64,000 nucleotides of DNA from positions 1-64,000 of the forward strand of contig CALUNA010000009.1 in NCBI GenBank assembly GCA_944321895.1, in the 5' to 3' direction. The notes below the pieces were generated by a model that saw only the letters and a list, made by a program, of their open reading frames with translations, searched no databases and was not told the DNA's origin. This document shows positions 20,584 to 30,568 of the stretch, in pieces. How positions within the stretch are numbered: the first letter of the stretch is position 1; the number at the start of each line of letters is the position of its first letter. Origin of the DNA: an uncultured Bacteroidales bacterium. GTDB taxonomy: Bacteria; Bacteroidota; Bacteroidia; Bacteroidales; Paludibacteraceae. The position numbers were made by a program, and so were the translations under genes.

Positions 20584-21129
20584 ATGAAGCAAATGCACTT
20601 ACCCTTGTTCATGATAGCTGCCATAGCCGTACTTACCATTACCGGATGCAAAGACCGGGACAGCGTCTATTCCGTGCAGCGAAAAGCCGAAAAAAAACTG
20701 ATTGAAGAATATATCAAACGGGAAAACATAAAAGTGCTAAACGAATTCCCGGCCGACAACCAGTTTGCAGACAACGAATATGTACTGACCGAAAGCGGGC
20801 TGTATTTCCAATTGGTCGACGAAGGAACGGGGACCGACACCATCGCATATAACGACAAAGTCATTCTGAGATACAAGCGATGGGGACTGAATTCATATTC
20901 CGACACAATCAGCTACTGGACAACAGACGAATCGGCCTACCCGCTCACATTCCAATACGGAATTTCTTCCGACTACAGCTGCGAAGCATGGCAGGAAGCC
21001 GTCGGATACATGAAACGGAACAACTCGCACGCCAAACTGATTGTGGAATCCAAACTCGGATTCTCAGACGATGAAAACAGCGTAACGCCATACGCCTACG
21101 AAATAAAAATCAAGATACAGAAAAACTGA
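20584..21129 (+). CDS. DUF4827-like FKBP-fold lipoprotein
   Basis: About 181 residues when started at ATG 20584, which places a lipoprotein signal (LTITGC) at the N terminus; the open frame extends 19 codons further upstream without a signal. The remainder resembles DUF4827, a divergent FKBP-like family in Bacteroidota: TESGLYFQLVDEGTG, then NDKVILRYKRWGL, then CEAWQEAVGYMKRNNSHAKLI shortened here to its EAVGYMK core. It lies between another FKBP-like lipoprotein and glmM on the same strand, so these two are probably related periplasmic folding factors. Catalytic activity is unproven. Confidence 0.65.
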   Translation: MKQMHLPLFMIAAIAVLTITGCKDRDSVYSVQRKAEKKLIEEYIKRENIKVLNEFPADNQFADNEYVLTESGLYFQLVDEGTGTDTIAYNDKVILRYKRWGLNSYSDTISYWTTDESAYPLTFQYGISSDYSCEAWQEAVGYMKRNNSHAKLIVESKLGFSDDENSVTPYAYEIKIKIQKN

Positions 21130-21175
21130 CACTTCTATATTCACACTTATACAAATCTCTTAATTTATTACCATT

Positions 21176-22570
21176 ATGACACTCATCAAATCCATTTCCG
21201 GTATTCGCGGAACAATCGGCGGCAAAGCCGGCGAAGGCCTTAATCCACTGGACATAGTACGCTTCACCGCCGCCTACGCAACACAAATCAGGGCCGGAAA
21301 GAAAAACGGAAGCAACAAAATCGTCGTAGGACGCGATGCACGCATTTCCGGTGAAATGGTAGACCAGGTCGTATGCGGAACCCTGCTCGGCATGGGCTTC
21401 GATGTTGTAAACATAGGCCTCGCAACCACACCAACCACCGAACTGGCCGTAACCATGGAAGGCGCCGACGGAGGCATAATCCTGACAGCCAGCCACAACC
21501 CGAAACAATGGAACGCCCTGAAACTGCTGAACGAACGGGGAGAATTCCTGAACGATGCCGAAGGAAAAGCCGTGCTGGCCACCGCCGATGCCGGAGACTT
21601 CACATTTGCCGACGTGGACAAACTCGGCAAACTGACCCGCAAAGACAACTACATACAAAAACATATTGACAACGTGCTTGCGCTCGACCTGGTAGACAAG
21701 GAAGCCATCAAGGCCGCTGGTTTCACCGTAGCCATCGACTGCGTCAATTCCGTAGGAGGAATAGCCATTCCCGCATTGCTGGAAGCTCTCGGCGTAAAAC
21801 ATATCGAAAAACTGAACTGCACACCCGACGGCAAATTCCCGCATAATCCGGAACCGCTCCCGGAACATCTGACCGAAATTGCCGGACTGCTCAAACAAGG
21901 CAAAGCCGATGTCGGATTTGTCGTTGACCCTGATGTGGACAGGCTTGCCATTGTCTGCGAAAACGGCGACATGTTCGGCGAAGAATACACCCTCGTGTCC
22001 GTAGCCGACTACGTGCTGGAACACACCCCGGGCAACACGGTAAGCAACATGAGCTCTACACGCGCCCTGCGCGACATCACACTGAAACACGGAGGCTCCT
22101 ATTCAGCATCGGCCGTCGGAGAAGTGAACGTCGTGGCTGAAATGAAGGCAACACACGCCGTCATTGGCGGAGAAGGCAACGGAGGAGTCATTTATCCGGC
22201 ATCACACTACGGGCGCGACGCACTTGTAGGCATAGCCCTGTTCCTGACAAACCTGGCGAAAAAAGGCATGAAAGTATCGGAACTGCGCAAGACATATCCC
22301 GACTACTTCATCTCGAAAAACCGCATAGATCTGACACCCGACATTGACGTGGATGCCATACTGACCGCCATCAAAGGACTGTACAGGCAATATGAAATCA
22401 ACGACAAGGACGGCGTGAAGATTGACTTTCCGCAAGGATGGGTACACCTGCGCAAATCGAACACGGAACCGATTGTCCGGGTATACAGCGAAGCACCTAC
22501 AAAAGAACAGGCCGACAAGTTCGCCCAAGCCATTATTACCGAAGTACGCCGCATGGCCGGACTGTCATAG
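21176..22570 (+). CDS. glmM: phosphoglucosamine mutase (phosphohexomutase family)
   Basis: A 464-residue alpha-D-phosphohexomutase. The phosphoserine loop TASHNPKQWN places the catalytic Ser at 106. The metal-binding loop is DPDVDRLAI, the sugar-binding loop GEGNGGVIYP, and the phosphate-binding loop RKSNTEPIVRVYSEA, all intact. GlmM converts glucosamine-6-phosphate to glucosamine-1-phosphate for peptidoglycan and LPS precursors. A phosphomannomutase/phosphoglucomutase role cannot be excluded from motifs alone; the SNTEP loop and overall length suit either. The start ATG is at 21176, 46 bp after the preceding lipoprotein gene, so it may be co-transcribed. Confidence 0.9.
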   Translation: MTLIKSISGIRGTIGGKAGEGLNPLDIVRFTAAYATQIRAGKKNGSNKIVVGRDARISGEMVDQVVCGTLLGMGFDVVNIGLATTPTTELAVTMEGADGGIILTASHNPKQWNALKLLNERGEFLNDAEGKAVLATADAGDFTFADVDKLGKLTRKDNYIQKHIDNVLALDLVDKEAIKAAGFTVAIDCVNSVGGIAIPALLEALGVKHIEKLNCTPDGKFPHNPEPLPEHLTEIAGLLKQGKADVGFVVDPDVDRLAIVCENGDMFGEEYTLVSVADYVLEHTPGNTVSNMSSTRALRDITLKHGGSYSASAVGEVNVVAEMKATHAVIGGEGNGGVIYPASHYGRDALVGIALFLTNLAKKGMKVSELRKTYPDYFISKNRIDLTPDIDVDAILTAIKGLYRQYEINDKDGVKIDFPQGWVHLRKSNTEPIVRVYSEAPTKEQADKFAQAIITEVRRMAGLS

Positions 22571-22585
22571 ACATACCAGAAAATC

Positions 22586-23059
22586 ATGAAGAAGATTCCA
22601 AACATTATCCTGTTTGCCATGGCCGGACTGCTCCTGTGCGCATGCCACGCCGATGTGAAAGTGGCCGACTACGCGCAACTGTCCAATGAAGAACAGATTA
22701 CCTACCGGAAAGGCGACCCTTTCCGTCTGCGCAGGAAGATAGACATTATCTATCCTGCCGGAAACACCCAACTGCACAAGGAAGCCGAGTTCCTGGCCGG
22801 CTATCTGAAACGCAAACTCAAACTGCGGGGAAACCTGCAAACCGACAACGCCAGGCGCGGCATCATACTGGACATTGACACAACACTGTCTAAACCGGAG
22901 AGTTACCGGATCAGCATCAATGCAAAGCATATACGCATAAGCGGACGGACAGAAAAAGGTGTCTGGGAAGGAATACGCGTGCTACGCCGGACGATGCCGG
23001 CCGTAAAGAGCCGCCGGGTCATCTTCATACCCGCCGCCGACATTGCCGGCAAGGACTGA
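22586..23059 (+). CDS. truncated GH20 N-terminal domain lipoprotein
   Basis: A 157-residue lipoprotein (LLLCAC, lipidated Cys) whose mature part looks like the non-catalytic N-terminal domain of GH20 beta-hexosaminidases: HKEAEFLAGYLKRKL, then RGIILDIDTTL, then ESYRISINAKHIRISGRTEK and GVWEGIRVLRR. In GH20 enzymes the TIM barrel starts right after this point; here the frame stops after ADIAGKD and a gene on the other strand begins to read in from 23124. So the catalytic part is missing. It may be a pseudogene remnant or a small glycan-binding lipoprotein. It lies 15 bp behind glmM. Confidence 0.6.
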   Translation: MKKIPNIILFAMAGLLLCACHADVKVADYAQLSNEEQITYRKGDPFRLRRKIDIIYPAGNTQLHKEAEFLAGYLKRKLKLRGNLQTDNARRGIILDIDTTLSKPESYRISINAKHIRISGRTEKGVWEGIRVLRRTMPAVKSRRVIFIPAADIAGKD

Positions 23060-23123
23060 CAGGCCCCGGATTCCCGCAAAACAACCTGCGGCAAGCCCGC
23101 CTGCTTCCGGAACAAAGCACGGC

Positions 23124-24083
23124 TCAATACACAAACTTCACATTGTCCACCCAGAGGGAATTTCCAATGGTTCCCCAGAACGCCTGCTGGATGCTGGACG
23201 AAAACATGACAATGACATGGGTGGGCGTTTCGTCGGGAGCGCCCCACCCCACTTCCCGGATTTCCACCATCTCGCCGCGGCTGTTCTCGCAACAATACGG
23301 GGTGCTCTCCTCCGGCATCAGCCCCATGCAGGGCTTGTACCAGGATTCTGATGTAATGTCGCCGTAGCGGATGGGCAGCTGGTAGCCGTTGTGCCAGGCC
23401 GACACCGTCTTGTCTATGAGCCGGTAGCCCGTGCCGATACGTTTGGCATAGACATTTCCATCTTCATCTTCCCAGCGTTTCTGCAAATAAACGAACACCA
23501 TGGCGGCATCCTTGCCGGAGTGCTCCTTGAGCCTGAAACCATTGGATTGGGTAATGATGTTCCTGTCGGAAATGCGGGCCTTGTAGTCGAACATGAGGGC
23601 CTTCGGCTTCCGCGTAAACGGTATGCCCATGTCTATCTTGCCGTAAGGGTCGTTCGTGCTGCGTATGGGTTCCAGCGTACGCCCCAAGAAGATGGAGCCC
23701 GACACGACCACCGATATGTCTACCACACCGAACACATGCACCGTTTCCAGCATCACGTCCATGCGTACGCAATGGCCGTTGCCGCGGCATTCGGGAAACA
23801 TGGTGTTGCTGCCCTTGGCTATGCCCATTACGTTGGCATAGGCATTGGAGCTGCTCCAAGGCGTTTCCTTGCCGTATTCATAGGGCTCATTGCCGCTCAG
23901 CGTGTCTGTCGGCCCAATGACATAAAGGGTTTTCCGGTCGCCGCCAAGCATTTTGGACTCGGTTATGTGACGCACCGTAAAGTGTTCAAAATCGCCGTAG
24001 CCGACAAGTTCCGTCTGCTGGGCGCACAGGATGGCCGGCAAGGCGGCCAACACGGGCAGGAGGAGTATTCTTCGTGTATGCAT
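23124..24083 (-). CDS. PCMD-domain exported protein
   Basis: A 319-residue protein with a signal peptide (about 1-21, cleavage after ILCAQ). The rest resembles the Bacteroidota PCMD (putative carbohydrate metabolism) beta-sandwich domain: GYGDFEHFTVRHI near the start, the Pro-Lys-Ala-Leu-Met-Phe-Asp-Tyr strand, and the C-terminal LWVDNVKFVY typical of the family. It is thought to bind carbohydrate; this is family inference only. It ends 64 bp from the convergent GH20 stub, and the two may once have been part of a glycan-related group. Confidence 0.7.
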   Translation of the reverse strand: MHTRRILLLPVLAALPAILCAQQTELVGYGDFEHFTVRHITESKMLGGDRKTLYVIGPTDTLSGNEPYEYGKETPWSSSNAYANVMGIAKGSNTMFPECRGNGHCVRMDVMLETVHVFGVVDISVVVSGSIFLGRTLEPIRSTNDPYGKIDMGIPFTRKPKALMFDYKARISDRNIITQSNGFRLKEHSGKDAAMVFVYLQKRWEDEDGNVYAKRIGTGYRLIDKTVSAWHNGYQLPIRYGDITSESWYKPCMGLMPEESTPYCCENSRGEMVEIREVGWGAPDETPTHVIVMFSSSIQQAFWGTIGNSLWVDNVKFVY

Positions 24084-24170
24084 GCTGGTCTGGATTAAAG
24101 CGGCCCAAAGATAATAAAAATCGCCGGAACCGGCGGCATGTCCGGCCGGTATTTGTGCGTCGGTGTACCG

Positions 24171-24815
24171 TCAGGCCTGCTCCTGTTCCTTTTCCCGCAC
24201 ATAGACCTTATGCGGTCCCGAGCCGGCGGTGCCTATGCCCGACCCGGGCGTGTCCTGCCAGCGGCGCAGCTCGCGGCCGGCGGTGGTGCGGCTCAGTCCC
24301 GTCAGGGAAGCATAGTCGGACACATGCATGATGGGATGTTTTTCCAGATAGTCCTGCGCGAGCGCAAGGCGTTCTTCGGGCGTGTATGCCGACTGGCGCC
24401 TGGCGCCTATGCCGGTGGTGCGCTCCAGCACGCACAGCCTGTCCAGCTCATGGAGCAGTTCCTTGTCGGGGCGGAAGTTCACGCCTCCCACCCGTATGCT
24501 TGCCGCATTGCGCCGGCTGCCCTTGCCGCCGGGTTGTTCGCGTTCGCGCCCCTGCTTGAGCGCAAGCGATGGTGTGAACAGTCCTATGCCCTCCAGCCTG
24601 ACCGAGCGGCCGGCGGCCATGATGGTTGCCATTCCGCGCGCGAGCAGGCCAATGGCGGCCTTCAGTTCGCCCGGGCTGAAGGTAGTGCCCGAAGCTGCGG
24701 CGCTTGCCAGCTGGTCCGTGCTGCAGCTGCCGCTGATGAGCAGCCGCGGATAGAGCAACGTTTCGCCCTCGTGGCGGAAATCGACCATTTCCTGCATGAT
24801 GTATTTTGCCGACAT
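24171..24815 (-). CDS. HU-like DNA-binding protein with C-terminal helix-turn-helix
   Basis: About 214 residues if started at ATG 24813-24815 (the frame runs further upstream without support). The N-terminal about 125 residues resemble the HU-family variant common in Bacteroidota: YPRLLISGSCSTDQLASAAA, then RLEGIGLFTPSLAL and IRVGGVNFRPDKELLHEL. After about residue 150 there is a helix-turn-helix-like segment (VSDYASLTGLSRTTAGRELRRW), an unusual addition. Likely role: DNA binding or nucleoid architecture. It is transcribed alone from a clear promoter at 24994-25024. Local GC content is higher than in the neighbouring genes. Confidence 0.7.
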   Translation of the reverse strand: MSAKYIMQEMVDFRHEGETLLYPRLLISGSCSTDQLASAAASGTTFSPGELKAAIGLLARGMATIMAAGRSVRLEGIGLFTPSLALKQGREREQPGGKGSRRNAASIRVGGVNFRPDKELLHELDRLCVLERTTGIGARRQSAYTPEERLALAQDYLEKHPIMHVSDYASLTGLSRTTAGRELRRWQDTPGSGIGTAGSGPHKVYVREKEQEQA

Positions 24816-24993
24816 GGTTGTATGTTTTAAGGATGAATACGCTATACAAGTCCGGCCGGCCGTTATGGATAAGTCCGGAGGCCTGCACGATTTCCATATG
24901 CCACAGCGCAATTTGCGTAAACCGCAATTTGGTTTATGTAATCCATTTACCGGTTTTCATACACCATTATGTGGTCTGTAACATTGGACGGCA

Positions 24994-25024
24994 CAAAGAT
25001 AATTATTCCAGGCATATCATGCAA
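24994..25024 (-). promoter_or_regulatory. promoter of the HU-like gene
   Basis: On the minus strand TTG (25022-25024), exactly 20 nt, then TATCTTTG (24994-25001). The implied leader is about 170 nt. The 285-bp gap between 24816 and 25100 holds nothing else I can recognise. Confidence 0.6.
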
Positions 25025-25100
25025 GAAAAAAAAGCGTATCACCTGCTTTTCCGCGCCGGTGCCGGCAAGGTCGTGCCGGCACGGAAGGATTATCCGGTGC

Positions 25101-26168
25101 CTATTTCAGGCAGGCGCGGAAAAAGCTCTCCAGCTTGTCGAACGGTATGGCCTCCAGGTTGTCATACAGGTCGGTGTGGCTGGCTCCCGGTATGATTACC
25201 AGCTCCTTGTTGGTTCCCTGCAGGCGTTTGAAGGCATCTTCACTGAAATAGCGCGAGTGCGCCTTTTCGCCATGCACCAGAAGCACGGCGCTCCTGATTT
25301 CGGAGATGTAGGCCATCAAGGGCGCATTGAGGAACGCCAGCGCAGAGGTTTTGTTCCAGCCGCCGTTGGAGTTGAGCGAGCGGGCGTGGTATCCGCGCGG
25401 GGTTTTGTAGTAGGCATAATAGTCCTTGACAAACTGCGGTGCATCATCGGGCAGCGGGTCAACCACTCCTCCGGCAAGGGCGTATGTACCGTTCCGCGCG
25501 TCCGTGGTGCGCTGTTCGTTGAGTTGCCGGCGGAGCTCGTAGCGCTGCCCGGCATCCATGGAATCAAAATAGCCGTTGGCCGTGACGCGGCTCATGTCAT
25601 ACATGGTGGAGGCCACGGTGCCCTTGATGCGGGTGTCCATGGCAGCGGCGTTGAGGGCAAATCCGCCCCAGCCGCAGATGCCGATGATGCCTATGCGGCC
25701 GGCATCCACATCATCGCGCAGCGAAAGATAGTCCACGGCGGCGCAAAAGTCTTCGGTGTTAATGTCGGGCGACGCCACAAAACGCGGTTCTCCACCGCTC
25801 TCGCCCGTGAACGAGGGGTCAAAGGCCAGCGTCAGGAAGCCGCGTTCGGCCATGGTCTGGGCATAAAGGCCGGAAGCCTGCTCCTTGACCGCGCCAAAGG
25901 GCCCGCACACTGCTATGGCCGGAAGCCGCCCCGACACGCCGGCTGGCACATAAAGGTCGGCCGCCAGCGTGATGCCGTAACGGTTTCTGAAGGTCACTTT
26001 GCTGTGAATCACCTTGTCACTCTTCGGGAAAGTCTTGTCCCATTCGGTTGTCAGATGCAATTGTTCCATATCATTCCTTTCTTTCAACGTTTCCTGTGCC
26101 CGCACCGCCGGCAGGGTCGCGCCGGCAAGGAAGGCCAGTACAAAAATACATTTAATCCGCATATCCAT
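25101..26168 (-). CDS. exported alpha/beta hydrolase (dienelactone hydrolase-like)
   Basis: About 355 residues if started at ATG 26166-26168; the longer open frame overlaps the next gene. A signal peptide (FVLAFLAGATLPAVRAQ) is followed by an alpha/beta hydrolase fold. The nucleophile elbow reads GICGWGG, with Cys rather than Ser, as in dienelactone hydrolases. The later GASHTDLYDN supplies the His of the triad. LLVHGEKAHSRYFS fits the strand before the acidic residue. Substrate unknown; possibly an esterase acting in the periplasm. It follows the acetyltransferase gene on the same strand, and both are divergent from an AraC regulator that may control them. Confidence 0.75.
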   Translation of the reverse strand: MDMRIKCIFVLAFLAGATLPAVRAQETLKERNDMEQLHLTTEWDKTFPKSDKVIHSKVTFRNRYGITLAADLYVPAGVSGRLPAIAVCGPFGAVKEQASGLYAQTMAERGFLTLAFDPSFTGESGGEPRFVASPDINTEDFCAAVDYLSLRDDVDAGRIGIIGICGWGGFALNAAAMDTRIKGTVASTMYDMSRVTANGYFDSMDAGQRYELRRQLNEQRTTDARNGTYALAGGVVDPLPDDAPQFVKDYYAYYKTPRGYHARSLNSNGGWNKTSALAFLNAPLMAYISEIRSAVLLVHGEKAHSRYFSEDAFKRLQGTNKELVIIPGASHTDLYDNLEAIPFDKLESFFRACLK

Positions 26169-26254
26169 AAAATAATCGTTACATGTTTTTTGCAGCCGGA
26201 GGGCTTGCCCGCTTTGTACGCTGCCGTCATTCACCTCCGGAGCTGCCGTCCGTT

Positions 26255-26827
26255 TCATTCCGTTTCCGTCCTGATGTTCCTGATAACACGTGCCGGATTT
26301 CCTACAACCACCACATTGTCGGGTACATCCCTGGTCACCACCGAACCTGCACCCACAATGGCATTTTCACCAATGGTCACGCCGGGCAGGACAATGGCTC
26401 CCGCTCCTATCCATGCATTCTTCCTGACAAGGACAGGACGTGCATACACGTTATGCCGCAAACGGGGCTCTTCGGGATGGTTTTCCGTAACCAGGCTCAC
26501 GTTGGGACCTATGAACACATCATCCTCAAGGGTTATGCCTCCGCGGTCAAGGAACGTGCAGTTGAAATTGACAAACACGCCTTTGCCGAAACGGATAAAA
26601 CGCCCGAAGGCCGTATGGAAAGGCAAGAACATCCGCACGGACCTGTCCACCTCGCTGCCCGTCAGGCGGCTGAGTAGCCCGCAAACCTCCTCCGGCGTGT
26701 GATGTCCGCCGTTCAGCTCTTCCACAATGCGCATGCTCTCCTCAAAAAGAGCATACAGTTCCGGATAATCGGGGTCGCTCTCCATAATCAGCTCCCCGGC
26801 ACGCATTCTCTCCAAAATATCTCCCAT
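26255..26827 (-). CDS. sugar/maltose O-acetyltransferase-like protein
   Basis: A 190-residue left-handed beta-helix acetyltransferase of the maltose/galactoside O-acetyltransferase type. It has the N-terminal helical Mac domain (ILERMRAGELIMESDPDYPEL shortened here to RAGELIMESDPDYPEL), then hexapeptide repeats (VFIGPNVSLVTENHP with the catalytic His, AWIGAGAIVLPGVTIGENA, VGAGSVVTRDVP) and the closing VVVGNPARVIR. It would transfer acetyl from acetyl-CoA to a sugar; the physiological acceptor of this family is often unclear. It starts at ATG 26827 with a promoter box at 26852-26859, back to back with the AraC gene. Confidence 0.85.
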   Translation of the reverse strand: MGDILERMRAGELIMESDPDYPELYALFEESMRIVEELNGGHHTPEEVCGLLSRLTGSEVDRSVRMFLPFHTAFGRFIRFGKGVFVNFNCTFLDRGGITLEDDVFIGPNVSLVTENHPEEPRLRHNVYARPVLVRKNAWIGAGAIVLPGVTIGENAIVGAGSVVTRDVPDNVVVVGNPARVIRNIRTETE

Positions 26828-26851
26828 AAATTCAACATTTGATTACGGCGG

Positions 26852-26859
26852 CAAAGGTA
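26852..26859 (-). promoter_or_regulatory. -7 box (TACCTTTG) of the acetyltransferase gene
   Basis: Reads TACCTTTG on the minus strand, 25 bp before the start. It faces away from the AraC promoter box 97 bp to the right, so the interval is a likely AraC-regulated divergent control region. Confidence 0.55.
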
Positions 26860-26956
26860 GCACCCGGCAGGACAACGGCATGTATACACATTCAGGCAAC
26901 AATAACCCCGATTGCTGTTTATGCAACAGACAATAGCCAATGTCGGAATAAAGTCA

Positions 26957-26964
26957 TACCTTTG
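26957..26964 (+). promoter_or_regulatory. -7 box (TACCTTTG) of the AraC-family gene
   Basis: TACCTTTG lies 26 bp before ATG 26991. Confidence 0.55.
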
Positions 26965-26990
26965 CGGCGAAAAACCCAAAGACAAGCAAC

Positions 26991-27896
26991 ATGGACGACA
27001 TTATCCGGCTGGACAGCATAGACGCATACAACAAACTATACGGGTTGCCCACCCTGCACCCGCTGGCAACCGTCATAGACCTGACCAAGGCTACACGCAC
27101 CGTGAACCACATCAAAATGAACTACGGCGTATATGCCCTGTACCTGAAAAACGGCATAAACTGCACATTGAAATACGGCAGGCAATACTACGACTACCAG
27201 GAAGGGACCATTGTCAGCTTTGCCCCCGGACAACTCGTGGGCGTAGACATGGAACAGGAAGAACTGCACCCCGAAGTCTACGGCCTCATGTTCCACCCGG
27301 ACCTGATTTACGGAACCGAACTGGCCCGGAAAATGAACCGGTACACCTTCTTTGACTATTCACAAAACGAGGCATTGCACCTCTCCGAACAAGAACGCGG
27401 CATCATCATGGACTGCCTGCACAAAATAGAATACGAACTCAGCTACCCCGTAGACCGGCACAGCCGCGAACTGCTGAGCGTGCAGATAGAACTTGTGCTC
27501 GACTACTGCCTGCGCTTCTACGACCGGCAGTTCTGCACACGGGCCAAGGCAAACAGCGACATACTCACCCGCTTTGAACAACTGCTGGACGCATACTTCA
27601 ACAGCCAGGCACCCGAACAGGATGGACTGCCAACCGTCAAGTACTTTGCCGACCGCGTATACCTTTCGGCCGGATACTTCGGCGACCTCATCAAAAAGGA
27701 AACCGGACGGACAGCACAAGAATACATCCAGCGGAAAATCATCGAACTGTCAAAAAAACGCCTCGCAAGCAACCGGCAAAGCATCAGCGAGGTCGCCTAC
27801 TCGCTCGGATTCCAGTATCCGCAACACTTCAACCGGCTCTTCAAACGCGAAGTAGGCTACACACCCGGAGAATTCAAGGCAAACTACAAGGACTGA
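26991..27896 (+). CDS. AraC-family transcriptional regulator
   Basis: A 301-residue regulator. The N-terminal part (about 1-170) looks like a cupin-type ligand-binding domain (GQLVGVDMEQ, then YGLMFHPDLI). The C-terminal about 100 residues are the double HTH: VKYFADRVYLSAGYFGDLIKKETG for the first helix pair, cut here as VKYFADRVYLSAGYFGDL, then ISEVAYSLGFQYPQHFNRLFKREVG shortened to AYSLGFQYPQHFNRLFK. It is divergent from the acetyltransferase and hydrolase genes across 163 bp with a promoter box for each side, which suggests it controls them. The inducer is unknown. Confidence 0.88.
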   Translation: MDDIIRLDSIDAYNKLYGLPTLHPLATVIDLTKATRTVNHIKMNYGVYALYLKNGINCTLKYGRQYYDYQEGTIVSFAPGQLVGVDMEQEELHPEVYGLMFHPDLIYGTELARKMNRYTFFDYSQNEALHLSEQERGIIMDCLHKIEYELSYPVDRHSRELLSVQIELVLDYCLRFYDRQFCTRAKANSDILTRFEQLLDAYFNSQAPEQDGLPTVKYFADRVYLSAGYFGDLIKKETGRTAQEYIQRKIIELSKKRLASNRQSISEVAYSLGFQYPQHFNRLFKREVGYTPGEFKANYKD

Positions 27897-27922
27897 ACCA
27901 CAAGGCTATCGGTTATTTTTAC

Positions 27923-27930
27923 TATCTTTG
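27923..27930 (+). promoter_or_regulatory. -7 box (TATCTTTG) of ettA
   Basis: TATCTTTG lies 36 bp before the ettA start. Confidence 0.6.
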
Positions 27931-27966
27931 CGGCAATTATCAACACAACAATAAAAAAATTACCGC

Positions 27967-29643
<1,677 letters not shown>

Positions 29644-29690
29644 ACCACCATATCGGGAAGAGGCGTTCTGAGCCATTTCCCCGCATATTT

Positions 29691-29730
29691 AAGGAGGTGA
29701 GCCGGGAATTTTCCCTCTGCTCACCTCCTT
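29691..29730. terminator. long hairpin after ettA, probable terminator
   Basis: A perfect 12-bp inverted repeat (AAGGAGGTGAGC and its complement) with an inner GGGAA/TTCCC stem. It lies 48 bp after the ettA stop, between convergent genes. The following T-run is weak. One arm equals an ideal Shine-Dalgarno and the other the 16S rRNA 3' end sequence (see findings). Confidence 0.5.
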
Positions 29731-29812
29731 TCCATTCAGGGCAACATATTCCCTGTCGTTCAATAAAACAGCTTGGAAGCCGGTATTAATGCAAAGACAA
29801 TATCCATATGGC

Positions 29813-29852
29813 AGGTAAAAAAAAACTGCCCGGCCGCATGGCCGGACAGTTT
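29813..29852 (-). terminator. terminator of the infC-rpmI-rplT operon
   Basis: A GC-rich hairpin (AAACTG-CCCGGCC with GGCCGG-ACAGTTT) followed on the minus strand by a run of nine T. It lies just beyond the rplT stop. Confidence 0.8.
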
Positions 29853-29873
29853 CCTTTGCTATCCTTACATTTT

Positions 29874-30224
29874 TTATGCGTTCTTGGCTTTCTCCACAAT
29901 GGCCTTGAATGCTTCCGGATGGTTCATAGCCAAATCGGCAAGCACCTTACGGTTCATTTCAATGCCGGCTTTGTGCAGTGCACCCATTAGCTGTGAATAG
30001 GAATATCCCTCCAGACGGGCTGCAGCGTTGATACGCTGTATCCACAAGGCGCGGAAGTTACGTTTTTTGGTTTTACGGTCACGATAGGCATATTGCAAAC
30101 CTTTTTCCCATGTGTTTTTGGCAACGGTCCAAACATTGCGGCGACCGCCGAAATAGCCTCTGGTAAGGCTCAGAATTCTTTTTCTTCTTCTACGTGAAGC
30201 AACGTGGTTTACTGATCTTGGCAT
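29874..30224 (-). CDS. rplT: 50S ribosomal protein L20
   Basis: A 116-residue bL20 of usual length. The strongly basic N-terminal extension ([18 protein letters not shown]) is followed by [13 protein letters not shown], the [18 protein letters not shown] stretch and the globular C-terminal part ([19 protein letters not shown]). It is needed for early 50S assembly. It is the last gene of infC-rpmI-rplT; in other bacteria bL20 represses this operon by binding its mRNA. The 104-bp gap before it contains no recognisable gene and may carry such a site, though I cannot show one. Confidence 0.96.
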   Translation of the reverse strand: MPRSVNHVASRRRRKRILSLTRGYFGGRRNVWTVAKNTWEKGLQYAYRDRKTKKRNFRALWIQRINAAARLEGYSYSQLMGALHKAGIEMNRKVLADLAMNHPEAFKAIVEKAKNA

Positions 30225-30328
30225 AATTAAATGAATTTTTGAGAGTTAGCGTTGCATATCTGCAAACTTAATGTGCTTAACACTCGGTTTCTAACTAAGA
30301 TTCTGTTTTTAAAAGTTGGTTTTTGAGT

Positions 30329-30526
30329 TTAACGCATGCAGAGCAATTCCTTCACACTTTTTGCGTTCGTTCCATCAAGGATAGCGAAGTGCGTCAAGTT
30401 ACGTTTCTGCTTTTTGGTTTTCTTGGTCAAAATGTGACTTTTAAAAGCATGTTTTCTTTTAATCTTTCCTGATCCGGTAAGGGCGAACCTCTTTTTGGCA
30501 CCGGAGTTAGTTTTCATTTTTGGCAT
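30329..30526 (-). CDS. rpmI: 50S ribosomal protein L35
   Basis: A 65-residue basic protein with the standard bL35 motifs [21 protein letters not shown] and [16 protein letters not shown], here split for brevity as [16 protein letters not shown]. It is the middle gene of the conserved infC-rpmI-rplT operon, 42 bp after infC and 104 bp before rplT. Start ATG 30524-30526. Nothing unusual in length or sequence. Confidence 0.96.
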   Translation of the reverse strand: MPKMKTNSGAKKRFALTGSGKIKRKHAFKSHILTKKTKKQKRNLTHFAILDGTNAKSVKELLCMR

Positions 30527-30568
30527 ATTACTTTATTTTAAATTAGTGTCTTACTTTGAGCAGGCAAA

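Noticed and set aside
24969-26702. A 577-codon plus-strand open frame
   Set aside because: It lies antisense to the alpha/beta hydrolase and acetyltransferase genes, which have clear family motifs; its own translation has none and GC-rich third positions explain the length.
29700-29735. A fragment of 16S rRNA after ettA
   Set aside because: Only about 10 bases match the 16S 3' end; nothing before them resembles rRNA, so it is treated as a hairpin.
30225-30328. A possible L20-binding regulatory structure before rplT
   Set aside because: Partial complementarity is visible, but no convincing mimic of the 23S or operator structure can be drawn by eye.
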